A DNA stretch of 64,000 bases, taken from the NCBI GenBank assembly GCA_012845835.1, contig JABAKD010000024.1, forward strand, positions 10,111,103 to 10,175,102, in the 5' to 3' direction. The notes under the pieces were generated by a model, which saw only the letters and a program-made list of their open reading frames with translations, ran no database searches and was not told where the DNA came from. The position numbers and the translations under genes were made by a program. The DNA is from Undaria pinnatifida. Taxonomy: Eukaryota > Sar > Phaeophyceae > Laminariales > Alariaceae. How positions within the stretch are numbered: position 1 is the stretch's first letter; every line of letters begins with the position of its first letter. Positions 11,201 to 20,124 of this stretch are shown here, piece after piece.

Positions 11201-14200
11201 TGCACTTCTTTTTTTTCGTATTATCAATGCTTTTTTACCTAGGCAGTAAGTCTGGTCCTCAAGTGGCACCCTTAGTTTACTCACAATTGCCGCATTTTAG
11301 TGAGGAATAGAGCACATCAGGTGGTAGAGCCTCAGAAGATTATGGGTGTGCACCTGTATGGTGGCATGCTTGAACCGGCACTATTCCATCGGCACTATAG
11401 GGGTCCCCCTGCTGAACCTCTCGGTCTGAGAAACTGCAGTAGCTCGAAGCATGCACTATAGAGGTACCTGTGCCGAACCTTTCTGCCTGACGGGGATCGC
11501 TCATCGTGGAGCACTTGTATTTTCCCCGAAATCAGTTTTTGGGAGGCGAGGTATGGAGTAGTTCGCTCCTCATGATGTATGATGTATGATGTATAATGTC
11601 ATCATGCCAGGAGCCTCAGAAGAAACAATGGTTGGTGGACTTCTACCGTGGCACGTGTTATTACTGTAATTTACTGTAATTTACTGTATTTTATTGTAAT
11701 ACTGTACTACTGTGATACTGTAATTTTCTCTAATACTGGTATAATGGTTGTTTCAAAGTCTGGGCCCATCGATAGGATCACCATTTGACGACGGCGCTAA
11801 GCAATAGGGCCTCATTTTCCAGACTTCTGTTTCCGAAGCTCCGTGCCCATTGTACTGTCCGACGACTCCGACGAATCTCCTGAGAAGAACAAACCGAGGA
11901 ACGGTCGAATTTTTGGTCGTCAAATAACCCTTTTCTGATTTCTACCCACGCACGCTGTTGACTATAGTTGCAAATATCCTCCAGCGCCAACTCCTAGCTA
12001 TTGTAGAGGTACAGCTTCTTCCTCCTCCTAAATGCCCACGCCTGAATGACGACCTTCTGCCACTGCTAAAGGTGCGGCAAAGTTTTCCCTAAGGGGCACA
12101 AGCTATACGACCCGGAGTTCCGCAAAGCTACTGGAGGCGTTCTCGACTGCCATCCAATGTACCACCAGGTCAGAGGCAGTGCTATAGCACACCCCGGTGA
12201 TATGCTTTAGCTTTTAAGAGTTCCTGAAGGCTACGTCAGGCGGTCTTGGCTGTCATACAATGCACCATGAGATCAGAGGCAGTACCGCATATGACGGTGT
12301 ATTTTTTTTTTTAGAACACCCCCGGTGATGTTTTTTTCGTTTGTATTTTTTATCCCCGGGGGTGATAATACCGTTGGGAGTGCGGTCTACATGGTAGGGT
12401 GTGGTGTCTACCAGGTCAAAGGCAGTATGCGCAGGCCGGTTGTGGTCGCGTTTACCAGGGCTCTTCACCGGTCGGGTCGGAAAGGAAAACAAATCACGGG
12501 TCGAGTTGGGTCAGATATAGATAGGGCAAACATATCGCCAGTCGCGTCGGGTTGGGTCCGGTCCGGTCGGGTCGGGTCGGGTCGGGTCGGGTCGGGTCGG
12601 GTCGGGTCGGGTCGGGTCGGGTCGGGTCGGGTCGGGTCGGGTCGGGTCGGGTCGGGTCGGGTCGGGTCGGGTCGGGTCGGGTCGGGTCGGGTCGGGTCGG
12701 GTCGGGTCGGGTCGGGTCGGGTCGGGTCGGGTCGGGTCGGGTCGGGTCGGGTCGGGTGGACCAGTGGTAATTGACCCGACCTGTGAAACCTGGTGTTTGT
12801 TTTTTCAACGTCAAACTTGCGTCTTCTTTTTCTTGATCCCATGCTTCGTTTTGTGTCCCTGCGTCGCAATACACCCCTTATATTTTTGCTGCGCGCCCGA
12901 ACCGGAATCGTCGCCCTCTTTTCGTGCTGGTGGTCCCCAATGCGTATTCGGTAGAGCCGTGAGTCGGCAGGATTTCACGACTTGAACCTAATTGGTGGGT
13001 GCCGTTGGCTAACTAACTGATTTTAGTCGGCAAGTCGGCTGACAACGCCAGCTGATGGCCAGCCAACTTGCCGATTTAAGTGAGGCGGGCGAAGCGAGCC
13101 CCATTATCCCCCCCCGGCCGAGAGGGTCCCACCCCAACAAAATACTTCCAGCATTAAACAGTCCTTTGTCAAATTATGGAAACCCAATGGGTCGGATAGT
13201 CTGCACCTCGGGCAGACGACTAATTTTTGGTCCGACTTTAGCCTAGTAGGCGACTTAATGTTGCCGGCTCTAACCTCTAGTAATCAGACGCGTCTACGGT
13301 ATTCATGTTCTGTGCACAATCGCAGCTACACTTGCCTACTGGTGTGTGGTTTGCGGGAAAAACATTGCATGGGTGTCCTTAGTAGGGTACATATGAGTGC
13401 CCGGGTACCCAGACTTTTTGTTTATTTACTCTTGAGTACCCGGATACCCTGTCTGGTCGTTTAAGTCATACTCGGGTAGGCACTCGGTTACCCCCGGCGT
13501 ATATAAGGCAGCTTCCACGCACAAATTGCCCGCCCGTCCGCCCCCCCCCCCCCCCCTCTCCCCCCCCCCCCTCCAACCCCGCTCGCTTTTGATCAAAACC
13601 AGGCCCCCACGTCCTTCAAAACTCCGCCCCCCCCTCACCGGTTATTCGACTTACAGGATTCACTTGATAAACGGATACATTCCCCTCCACAGCTGTCAGA
13701 TTTGGTCCCCCTCAGAAACGGGTTTTATAGTTTCCGCGCACCGACTGACTAACATCACCCTGTTGACCCTGATAGCTACACTGTAGTTGTAAGGGGAGTC
13801 GCCGACCTATATCCTCAATGAGGATACACAACTCGTAATACGCGCGATCGGAGTATCACACACAGCTTGCAAAGATGAGTTTCGACGAAATCTTTGATCT
13901 CACAGCTGGAGTGTATTTTCATTTTTTATAATATACCCTACTGAGCAGTCTCAGGGGGGCACCTGGGTACCCCGGGAGTTTCACCTTACTATTTGTAGGC
14001 AGTCATACTCGGGTAGGCACCGGGGTACCCCCGGCGTATACACCCTACTGAGCAGCCAAAGTCGGGCAGGTACCTGGGTACCCCTGGAGTGCATATACTG
14101 CTAGGCAGTCATATGCCGGTAGGTACCCACGGGTATCCCCGGAGTATATACCGTTCTAAGCACACTCTTGAAATGGTCATGCTGTAGTTTTGGATGTGTT

Positions 14201-17200
14201 GTTTCTGCCATGACATCGATGCCGCGCCCGGTTGGAGTATTTCAAGGATACATTTAGTAGGGTACTTCGGTTGTCTTGGATACCCGGGCGCCGACCCGGG
14301 TAGATTCCCGGATATGTTTAAGTTACACCGAAATATAGCCTACGAAGGACACTCCTGCAGTATTGATTCTGTTGTAGGAAGCGACGTCGGGAGTTTCTTG
14401 TGTGTAGGTGGCGACCCAATTCCGGTAAAAATCGACGAGATATGCGCCGCCACGTGATACCTAACTGTCTACGCCCCCAGTTAGAGCCCTATGTAAAGCA
14501 ATGGGTAAGTTAGAGGCCTTGATTTAGGAGTGGACACGATACGGGCCCTTGTTAAGCAAACGATAACATGGAGTCCTTTGTTACCCAATGGATATTGGCC
14601 GTCGCTCCTTTGTGCTCCACATTTTGCTACCCATCGCTGCGCGCCCACGTGCGCCGGTTGACCATGAAACTCAGTAGAGCTGTTGATTCATTGGAGGAAA
14701 TAGTGTAGGCACGCTGTGCACGAGGCGAAGGGAGTTGTCCGTACCTTGGTTGAGTGGCTTTCATTGGTTTGGGGTTAGAGTTGTATGTATAGTCTATATA
14801 CTTCGAAGTGTATGTCAACCCTTTCCTCGACCAAGTGGTAAGCTACCCTCATGAAGCGGCCGCTTTTGTCGGGCGCTGCTACTCGTACCTCTCTCTTTTT
14901 CCTCCCCCCACGACGTTACATCTTCTGTGCAACGCTTCTCCCTCGCTCTCTGTCGTGTTATTATGGCGACATGTCAGTTCCCTCGGGTTCGTTTTGTGAC
15001 ATGCTCGGGCGCTGCTTCTCACGCTCAGCCCGACTTCTCGCGGCCGACAGTATGGCGTGTTTTCGTAGGGGGGTTCTTAAGTTTTGAGCGTGGTTTCTTA
15101 TCACACTAACCCCTACTGCTCGTGCTCGTTCTTAAGTCTTGAGCGTGGTTTCTTCTCAAACTAACCCTTGCTGCTCGTGCTGAATAACATGGCGTGTTGT
15201 GGCGGGGGGGAGGGGTATGTCTTGCGGGTAGTGTGTGCTCGCGCTAACCCATGCTGCTTGTGCTCGATAGTTCGTATGGCGTTTTTTTTCGGGGGGCTTT
15301 TTATGTCTTGCGCGTGCTTTTATTCTCAAGCCTACCGTCGTTGCTCTGCCCGATAATATGGCGTGTTCTCTCAGGGGCCTTTTCATGTCTGCTTTCTTCG
15401 CACGCCCACCCCCCTGCCTGCCCGTGCCTGACAATATGGCTCTCAGGGGGCTTTTTATATCCTAGGAGAGAAAATCGTTGAGCACTTGGCTAGGAGCCGC
15501 GACCTGCTGACGATCATGTCTGTGGAGGATGCTATGGTTGGCGTTTGGCTTCTTGGGATCGATAAGGTGCGTTGATACTGTCTCTAGTACACGTTGTTTT
15601 ATGTGTGTTTAGTCAGGTATATAATTTAGGGTACAGCTATTCACACGTCGGACAAACGACGATATAGGTCGTGCAGATCCTATAGATCATATAGATCATA
15701 TAGATCATATAGATCATGCAGATGATCTAGATCATTTACAGTATAGGAACCCTATAGCTGTCGTTATGAGATGTTGTGCAGGATCTGTATATGTGGAGTG
15801 CAGGTCCGACCCCGGAAATCATGTGCTAGATCATGCAAGTCCAACCCCTTTAGCAACACGACCTATTCATAGACCATACGGATCTTCATGAGATATCTCA
15901 ATCAAAACCAAGTGGGGGTCGACTGTCAGTTCGACGTTTGCAACTGTTACACAGGTGTGGTTACTACCAGGTATATATTACTAGGGAATATGCTCTATAC
16001 TCTGGGGTGAAACAATTGCAAAAGTATATGTTTACTACCAATTACCTGGTACCTGGTAGGGTATAACTATACTTTGGGGTAAAACAATCGCACAAACATA
16101 TGTTTACTAGGGTATAGTCTATACTCTGCCGTGAACCTATTTCAAGAGTGTATATATATACTCTGGGGTGCAATTAATACAGGTCTGTTTAGTACGGTAT
16201 ATAGTCGGGGGTAGATAGATACCAGGGTATCCCGGACGGCTTGTTGCCGGTGATGTCACCCATGGTTGGTTGGTGGCTTCTTGGAATCGATACGGTGCGT
16301 TGATACTACGTCATTTTGCTTTATTATTAGACAGATAGATACTGTCGCGTGCTGTGATATTGTAGTTTGTTTTTGTTCCCAGGATCGTAGGCGTTACGAC
16401 TTTTTCGGCCTTATGGTTGACGCGCAGACACATGCTACTAATAGTATAGTAATTGTATTAGTACTAGTAGTACTATTCGGATGGTAAAGGTGCAGCAACC
16501 ATTGTTTTTGCCTTCTGAGGGTGGTTACTTGAGGAGCTCACCCACAGTCTCAAACTGCTGTGGTTTGTTTGAGCAAAGTGAGCAAAGTGAGCGAAAGTGC
16601 AACCCGATGACGAAAGCATCCCATGTTAAAGCCTAGTAATATTAATAGGAGTGAATACTCTTCAAATGGCGAACCTTCATGGTACTCCGACTATTGTATT
16701 AACAGTATTACTATTATTACTATTAATTGTATTCATGTTGTTATTAGTAATGTTGGTAATAGTAGTATTAATAGTATGGTATACTATTAGTAGGTCAAGG
16801 AGCCCCGTCATCCCTAAAATGCAAAATGCAGTTTATGTTAAGGTTGCTGCCTAAAAGCGGTATACCATATACCTCTGTCGCAGCACGCGCACGTACTGTG
16901 TAGTAAACGGAGAAAACTATCAATAATAGCCCTACAGATTGTTGATAGGGTTGGGGTTAGGGTTATTTATATCTGCCCCGATTGACCTCGTGAGGTCGGC
17001 ATATGATAAATGTGTATGAAAATACGATGGAGTATGGCGAGCTTAATCCATCAGCCAGAGGGAAAGAAAAGGGAATGTATACATAAATACGATGTGTGCA
17101 CTTACGCATGCTATGGTACTGCGTACTAAAAACACCTCGATTAGATTCACCTGAAAATACGATGGAGTATGGCGAGCTTAACCCATCAGCCAGAGGGAAA

Positions 17201-18659
17201 GAAAAGGGAATTTATAAATAAATACGATGTTGGCACTCACGCATGCTATGGTACTGGGTACTAAAAACACCTCGACTAGCTTCACCTGTTTTGGGGGATA
17301 CATTTTCTTGAAATCACTATAGGATTAGTTTTTTGCCGTAGAAAAGGGTTGAGGCCGCGGGGAATCTTAAACCACCCCCCCTCCCCGGGTTTCCGGTTCA
17401 CTCTAATATCTATGTACTTGATTGGTGAGCCTCAGCAAACTCTTGAACAAGAAACGTGTCCTGCTGAAACCTTATCGTGTCACGAACTTTGGCTGTAAGC
17501 TGCTCGATGTGTGGTAGGGTTTATAGTGTAAGTTTCGCCGCTGAGAGCGTGTCTTAATCTATTTTTTTCGGTGCAAGCTGTTCTGCACCTGATGGGATGG
17601 GTTCAAATCCCGTTGGTGATGTTTTCTTAACCCGATTTCTTAGGGTCCCCCGAAGAGTGAACTTCCGTGAGCAAGGGTACCAACTATCAAGCAACGCTTC
17701 TGCAAGGCTAAGGGCGAAACCTTGTTGTGACACCAATCTTTTGCGTAAGCTACTTGTTCTATACCTGATGCTGGTAGGATTTAGTGCGAGTTCCGTCGCT
17801 ACGAGCTAACGATGATTTATTCACCAATGCTGGTATTCCCAACGCCCTCGACAAATTCAACCTCAGTAAACCCTTTAATAGCAAGCGCCTTCTCGTTATT
17901 AAGCAAGGCTGGAACCTTGTGGCGACGCTAGCCTTGACCGCAACCTATTTTATTCCTGATAGATTTTATTGTAAGTTCCCCAGCTGAGCATGGCTTCTTA
18001 TCTTCGTCCAGTTTTATTTCCGCGCGCTGTTATTTACCTGTGAGGGTGTCGTGTGAATCCGATCTTTGTTAGCATGTTTGTCGCCCTCTTTTGTTAGCGT
18101 CCCCCCGAAAGTGAGCCTCAGCAAGCCCCCCAAGAAGAAACACCTTCTCTCATTAGGCAAGGCTGAAATGAAACCTTGTTGGGTCACCAGTCTTGACCAT
18201 AAGCTGTTCTATACCAGATAGGGTTTAGTGTAAGCCCCAAAGCTGAGCATGATTTATTGCTGTGATGATTTCCTTACCCTGCCTCAAGAAGGCAGCCTCA
18301 GTTTGTTGCTCGGTTGCCCCTTGCTGGAGGGCCCATCCATACTGTACATTAATATTGTACATTAATGAGTGCGCGTGGATGCTAAATCTACAACTTGGTC
18401 GAGGGCGCACGTTTTTTTTTTTGTCGACCGCATATATATATACATACATATTTTTACGCCCTTCCTTCAATGATGCGTGCCCACCCATGTCTTGTGTCTT
18501 TCGCTGTACAAACATTCGCAGGTCATTTTGGATATTGGCGGACAATTTTACTGCCAGTGTTTCACGCATCCGGTTCCGGCACAAAAAGAGTCCTTTTACC
18601 ACTTCTGCAAGACGGAAGAAAAGATCGACGGCTGTTTGCGGAAATTTGGGGCATGTTAA
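1625..18659 (+). CDS. GT31-type beta-1,3-galactosyltransferase-like gene (whole model, five exons found, at least one missing)
   Basis: The predicted enzyme transfers a sugar, probably galactose or GlcNAc, in the Golgi. The exons are 1625-2220, 10755-10874, 15466-15566, 16383-16448 and 18522-18659. In the joined reading, a basic N-terminus and one membrane segment are followed by a luminal domain with GDFFHVNVREGY and KTKAMMGL (the family's GDF..y.nlt.Kt motif), then FLAKTDGDTF (the DxD metal-binding site, DGD instead of the commoner DDD), then VEDAMVGVWL (the family's ED.yvG motif). Splice phases agree across exon 1 to 2 and across the last three exons. They do not agree between 10874 and 15466, where the family expects about 50 residues with a GGGYxLS motif, so an exon is missing there. 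The found exons encode about 340 residues. The roughly 8.5 kb first intron is full of repeats. The start is the first ATG before the membrane anchor. Confidence 0.62.
2254..2330 (+). repeat. Fragment of the CGGACAGATCACGATC MITE family
   Basis: The words TCGGACAGATCACGATCT and TGCCGTTATGAG match the ends and interior of the complete copies at 15639-15946, 19846-20096 and 35852-36239. Only one end is present. Confidence 0.45.
4130..4285. repeat. Degenerate short repeat, TACTNNGAGTAC words
   Basis: AAGTACTGCAAGTACT and related words recur here and in the cluster at 5570-5930. Confidence 0.35.
4297..4475 (-). repeat. Retroelement 3' end with (AAC)n tail, copy 2
   Basis: A pure GTT tract (4297-4323) is followed by sequence matching 530-660, in the same orientation as copy 1. 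Confidence 0.5.
4645..4820 (+). repeat. Polypurine (AAAG/GGAAA) tract
   Basis: About 175 bases on this strand are almost all A and G, in degenerate GAAAA and GGAAA units. Such a tract can form triplex DNA. Confidence 0.6.
5026..5158 (+). repeat. Polypyrimidine CCCCTCCCC tract
   Basis: About 130 bases of C with scattered T. The proline-rich and glycine-rich frames across it are artefacts. The complementary strand has many G-runs and could fold into G-quadruplexes. Confidence 0.65.
5570..5930. repeat. Minisatellite, unit about 50 bp
   Basis: The unit contains ACAGAACCCCGAA followed by TACTGCGAGTACTT and a GCAGTATTT word, repeated about six times with much divergence. Confidence 0.5.
5985..6050 (+). 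repeat. Dispersed repeat with TCGCAAGTTGAA core
   Basis: The core, TCCCGGGGGCGTCGCAAGTT then an A/G-rich run and GGGAACGCAG, also occurs at 8528-8576 (minus), 18965-19025, 20125-20172 and 43395-43435. It probably marks one end of a small mobile element; no partner end was identified. Confidence 0.45.
8528..8576 (-). repeat. Dispersed repeat with TCGCAAGTTGGAA core, inverted copy
   Basis: The reverse complement reads CCCCGGGGGTGTCGCAAGTT then GGAAGGGG, matching the copies at 5985, 18965 and 20125. Confidence 0.45.
8618..8719 (+). repeat. 13-bp tandem repeat ACCAGTGCTCATT
   Basis: About eight nearly identical units in a row; early units read CCTT where later ones read CATT. Confidence 0.8.
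9499..9962. repeat. Direct repeat pair (9499-9600 and 9869-9962)
   Basis: Both halves contain CTGCGGTATTCTT, ACCGATCATTT, CAAGTATTGG and TTGGATGAGGC in order, with roughly 270 bp between them. They lie just downstream, on the minus strand, of the recombinase-like fragment at 10026-10256 and may belong to the same element. Confidence 0.45.
10026..10256 (-). pseudogene. Tyrosine recombinase C-terminal fragment (Crypton or DIRS/Ngaro-type element)
   Basis: The 76-residue frame carries MHMGGWKTESMARYYIG. The H-x-GGWK...Y pattern resembles the end of the catalytic domain of tyrosine recombinases, with the histidine, the H/W-box region and the nucleophilic tyrosine. The rest of the domain is absent, so this is an element fossil sitting antisense inside the first GT31 intron. 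Which tyrosine-recombinase element it came from cannot be told from so short a piece. Confidence 0.5.
10755..10874 (+). CDS. GT31 exon 2: DxD motif
   Basis: The acceptor is a C/T tract ending CGCAG. The reading is FRFLAKTDGDTFPCLSRV..., then PRVYAGLLA. The DGD triplet takes the place of the DDD metal-binding motif, and RVYAG matches the short strand that follows in GT31 enzymes. The donor is GTAAGT at 10875, leaving phase 2. Incoming phase fits exon 1 exactly, which is the main support for joining them. Confidence 0.7.
11141..11180 (+). repeat. Short CCTTAA-type tandem repeat
   Basis: Six or so hexamers of the form CTTAAC with variants. It is telomere-like in look but not the TTAGGG unit seen elsewhere in the window. 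Confidence 0.5.
11370..11480. repeat. GGCACTATAG-family dispersed repeat
   Basis: GGCACTATTCCATCGGCACT and GCACTATAGAGG words recur here. The family also appears near 9425, 10285, 11030, 18800, 20490, 21360, 30700 and 50090, usually with GCCGGT next to a TATAGTGCC box. Confidence 0.4.
11570..11735. repeat. AT-rich simple repeats
   Basis: ATGATGT repeats (11570-11600) are followed by TTTACTGTAA repeats (11660-11735). Confidence 0.5.
12115..12430 (+). repeat. Degenerate tandem repeat, about 105-150 bp, three units
   Basis: Each unit contains a TACCA/CACCA word, AGGTCAGAGGCAGT or AGATCAGAGGCAGT, and a CCCCGGTGAT box. The units begin near 12115, 12222 and 12377. Confidence 0.45.
12565..12757 (+). 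repeat. Pentanucleotide (TCGGG)n array, about 38 units
   Basis: The array is almost perfect over about 190 bp, with imperfect units on the left from 12470. The G-runs could form G-quadruplexes. The Gly-Ser-Gly-Arg-Val and Arg-Pro-Asp repeat frames are artefacts. The same unit occurs, in both orientations, at 38701-38860. Confidence 0.85.
13385..13507 (+). repeat. GGGTACCC-type minisatellite, first block
   Basis: Words such as CCCGGGTACCC and TCATACTCGGGTAGGCAC recur here and at 13932-14155; a roughly 420 bp dispersed repeat separates the two blocks. Confidence 0.45.
13517..13931 (+). repeat. R420 dispersed repeat, copy 1
   Basis: From CACGCACAAATTG through a poly-C tract to CTGGAGTGTATTTTCATT, this copy is nearly the same as 55254-55655. 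Its last 135 bp also match 59337-59476, and 57309-57450 in inverted orientation. No protein is encoded. The sharp right end after the AT-rich tail suggests a mobile element. Confidence 0.6.
13932..14155 (+). repeat. GGGTACCC-type minisatellite, about 52-bp unit
   Basis: Four units of the form GCAGTCATACTCGGGTAGG...GGTACCCCCGGAGTATATACC with variation. Confidence 0.6.
14869..15463 (+). repeat. Degenerate tandem repeat, about 90-bp unit, abutting a GT31 exon
   Basis: Units contain TATGGCGTG, a GGGGGG run, TATGTCTTGCGCGTG, and CTGCTCGTGCTCG. They recur near 14960, 15050, 15190, 15270, 15357 and 15435. The last unit supplies the acceptor region of the exon at 15466. Confidence 0.55.
15466..15566 (+). 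CDS. GT31 exon: ED motif
   Basis: After a CCTAG acceptor the reading is EKIVEHLARSRDLL, then SVEDAMVGVWLLGIDK, ending AAG|GTGCGT in phase 0. E-D-x-x-V-G is the conserved acidic motif of GT31 enzymes, where the aspartate or glutamate is thought to act in catalysis. Incoming phase 1 does not match the end of the exon at 10874, which shows that an exon between them is missing. Confidence 0.68.
15639..15946. mobile_element. MITE-like element, CACACGTCGGACA family
   Basis: The left end TTCACACGTCGGACA and right end TCAGTTCGACGTTTGCAA are inverted. The interior has a GATCATATA tandem run (15675-15720) and CCTATAGCTGTCGTTATGAG, shared with 19846-20096. The family's clearest copy is at 35852-36239. 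It is non-coding. Confidence 0.5.
15960..16215. repeat. Degenerate AT-rich tandem repeat, about 65-bp unit
   Basis: GTTTACTAC, GGTATA and CTATACTCTGGGGTGAAAC words recur about four times. Confidence 0.5.
16261..16310 (+). pseudogene. Duplicated end of the GT31 ED-motif exon
   Basis: The sequence ATGGTTGG..TGGCTTCTTGG.ATCGATA.GGTGCGTTGATACT repeats 15532-15585, including the donor site. It lacks the first two thirds of the exon and an acceptor, so it is a partial tandem copy (period about 729 bp). Its reading frame is still open (MVGWWLLGIDT). Confidence 0.65.
16383..16448 (+). CDS. GT31 exon after the ED motif (probable)
   Basis: A clear acceptor (TTTTTGTTCCCAG) opens the reading DRRRYDFFGLMVDAQTHATNS in phase 0, which fits the preceding exon. 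The chosen donor, ATA|GTAATT, also gives phase 0 and fits the last exon. The donor choice is weak because several GTA triplets follow. Confidence 0.45.
16449..17016. other. Intron with TAATAGTA-rich DNA
   Basis: AT-rich TAATAGTATTA words recur at 16435-16480 and 16635-16790; otherwise I see nothing. Confidence 0.35.
17017..17288 (+). repeat. Tandem duplication, 135-bp unit
   Basis: Units 17017-17151 and 17152-17288 differ at only about ten positions. Each begins TGAAAATACGATGGAGTATG and ends near CACCTCGA.TAG.TTCACC. Confidence 0.8.
17380..18262 (+). repeat. Degenerate tandem repeat, about 200-bp unit, four units
   Basis: Each unit has a GTGAGCCTCAGCAA-like start, a CAAGGCTGAAACCTTGT core, TGTAAGCTGTTCTATACC, and a GGGTTTAGTGTAAG end. 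It lies in the last intron found of the GT31 gene. Confidence 0.6.
18522..18659 (+). CDS. GT31 last exon (probable)
   Basis: The acceptor is CATTCGCAG. The reading VILDIGGQFYCQCFTHPVPA continues as QKESFYHFCKTEEK and ends CLRKFGAC with a TAA stop. A C-x-C/H-P arrangement near the C-terminus fits the short Cys/His tail of GT31 enzymes. Phase 0 fits the exon ending 16448. An AATAAA lies about 195 bases past the stop, at 18853-18858, and could be the poly-A signal. Confidence 0.5.
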   Translation, partial: VILDIGGQFYCQCFTHPVPAQKESFYHFCKTEEKIDGCLRKFGAC

Positions 18660-19042
18660 GGGGGTCAACCTTTGCGTCTTCAGGCCAATGTGTTTGGTCG
18701 AACAGTGTTTTTTTGTTGCGAAGACTGCCGCTCGGCGGCAGCGAGGAGCCGCGATGGCTTGCTCATCGGCAGTGCGATATTATTAATTCTACACTGAGCA
18801 GTGTCGGTTGCCTGCTATAGTGCCTGTGAAATGGTTGGCACAATATGCGAAAAATAAAAGTAATGTCAGTATGTGGAGTGCCGGTTGCCACATAGTGCCG
18901 GTATTTCTGACTGTTACACAGTAATAGCACATAGCGACCCTATAGAGGTTCCTCTTCACGATGTGGTTGACGTCAAACCCAGGAGGTGTTGCAAGTTGAA
19001 ATGGGGGAACGCAGTCGTTCCTGCCTAAGGCCATTTCATATA
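18660..19042. repeat. 3' flank of the GT31 gene, GCCGGTATAGTGCC-family repeat and a TCGCAAGTTG-type repeat
   Basis: From 18795 to 18945, GAGCAGTGTCGGTTGCC, ATAGTGCCTGTGA, GTGCCGGTTGCC and ATAGTGCCGGTATT words recur. A copy of the TTGCAAGTTGAAATGGGGG repeat follows at 18965-19025. Confidence 0.4.
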
Positions 19043-19815
19043 CAGTCGGACTCCGCCAGTCGAAAACCGTTTTCGGCTGGACTTTCCTTCGACTGGATTC
19101 TTCTGGTCTTTCTTCTTATCGTCGGTCGAGCCGATCTTATAGTTTTTGTGCTCTTCCTAGAGGCGGTTGGTGTGAGGCAGTACTTCTGTATGGCAGTCGA
19201 AAATCGGTTGGCAGCTCTGTGCTTCGCGCGTTCTGCGCGAGCAATGCATGCTCGCGCTCGACGAACCCTTGTCCCAGCGAGTTGGGGGCTCTGGGCGTTT
19301 AGCCGAAAGCCGCCAAAGCTACGTTCGTGAAGTTGCACACAGCCGAGAGCCGCCAAAGCTACAGCAAACGTAGTCGTTGTTCGCAAAATGGGATCGACAC
19401 CGCGCGCTGCTGCCGTCGTGTGATACACGCTGCTGGCGAGCGGAGCTAGGAATGCGCCACGCTGACTTGCGGCGAGGAGGAATAGCAGTGATAGCAGCCA
19501 AGCCAGCGTCAGCGCCTTACATGATACTGCTGTGTGGTACCTGGTACTGCTGGGAGGGTGGGCGTGTGGCTGTGTGCTTTGGTGGTGGGGAACGGTACGA
19601 TGGGTTAAGAGAGCACGTGTAAAACTTTTTCGACTGAGTTTTTCGACAGGCGACTGGCGGATCCAGTCGAAAAAGTCAACTTTTTCGACTGGATTCCCCA
19701 GTCGGAAAACTCAGTCGAAAAAAGTTGAATCGAAAAAGCTCTTTTTCGACTGTAAACGAAAGCCCGATTTGGGCTTCGGTCGAAGAAGACCGTTTTCGAC
19801 TGACAGATCCGACTG
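19043..19815. mobile_element. Non-autonomous TIR DNA transposon, CAGTCGGA ends
   Basis: The left end CAGTCGGACTCCGCCAGTCG and the right end, read inverted as CAGTCGGATCTGTCAGTCG, make imperfect TIRs of about 26 bp. A TA dinucleotide sits directly to the left. Size and ends suggest a Tc1/mariner- or pogo-like element. I see no transposase. The right part (19620-19810) is a cluster of inverted AGTCGAAAAA / TTTTTCGACT words. Confidence 0.6.
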
Positions 19816-19845
19816 TGTAATAAATTACCTTATTAGGTAAATATC

Positions 19846-20096
19846 CCACAACTCGGACAGATCGTGATTTAGGTTATCTAGATGATCTACATTAGATCCT
19901 GTACCTGCCGTTGTGAGATATTCGTGCAGGATCTGTATATATAGAGGGTACGGATGCGACGGAGGAAACATATAGATCATGCAGATCATACGGCTCCCAC
20001 CCGGGAACATTATTTAGCTCTGTGTGTAGCCCACACAGATCTTCGTTGAAATATCTAGATCATCAAGTGGGAATCGATGATCTATCCGACGTGTGA
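19846..20096. mobile_element. MITE-like element, CTCGGACAGATCGTGAT family
   Basis: The left end ACTCGGACAGATCGTGAT and right end GATCTATCCGACGTGTGA are inverted. The interior shares TGCCGTTGTGAGATATTCG and GTGCAGGATCTGTATAT with 15639-15946. Confidence 0.55.
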
Positions 20097-20124
20097 AAGG
20101 CTGCCTTTTGGGATGTGTTTTACC

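Larger units (their letters stand above)
10875..15465 (+). other. GT31 intron(s) with an unlocated exon
   Basis: The flanking phases do not match, so at least one exon should lie here, but none with good borders and family motifs was found. A weak candidate near 14790-14830 (reading VYVNPFLDQV before a GTAAGC) has the wrong incoming phase. The stretch 14156-14868 holds nothing else I can name. Confidence 0.4.

Noticed and set aside
12465-12874. Arg-Pro-Asp-Pro-Thr and Gly-Ser-Gly-Arg-Val repeat proteins
   Set aside because: They are translations of the pentamer array on both strands; nothing outside the array looks coding.
17575-17630. B-box GGGTTCAAATCCC as part of a tRNA
   Set aside because: There is no A-box at the right distance and no acceptor stem.
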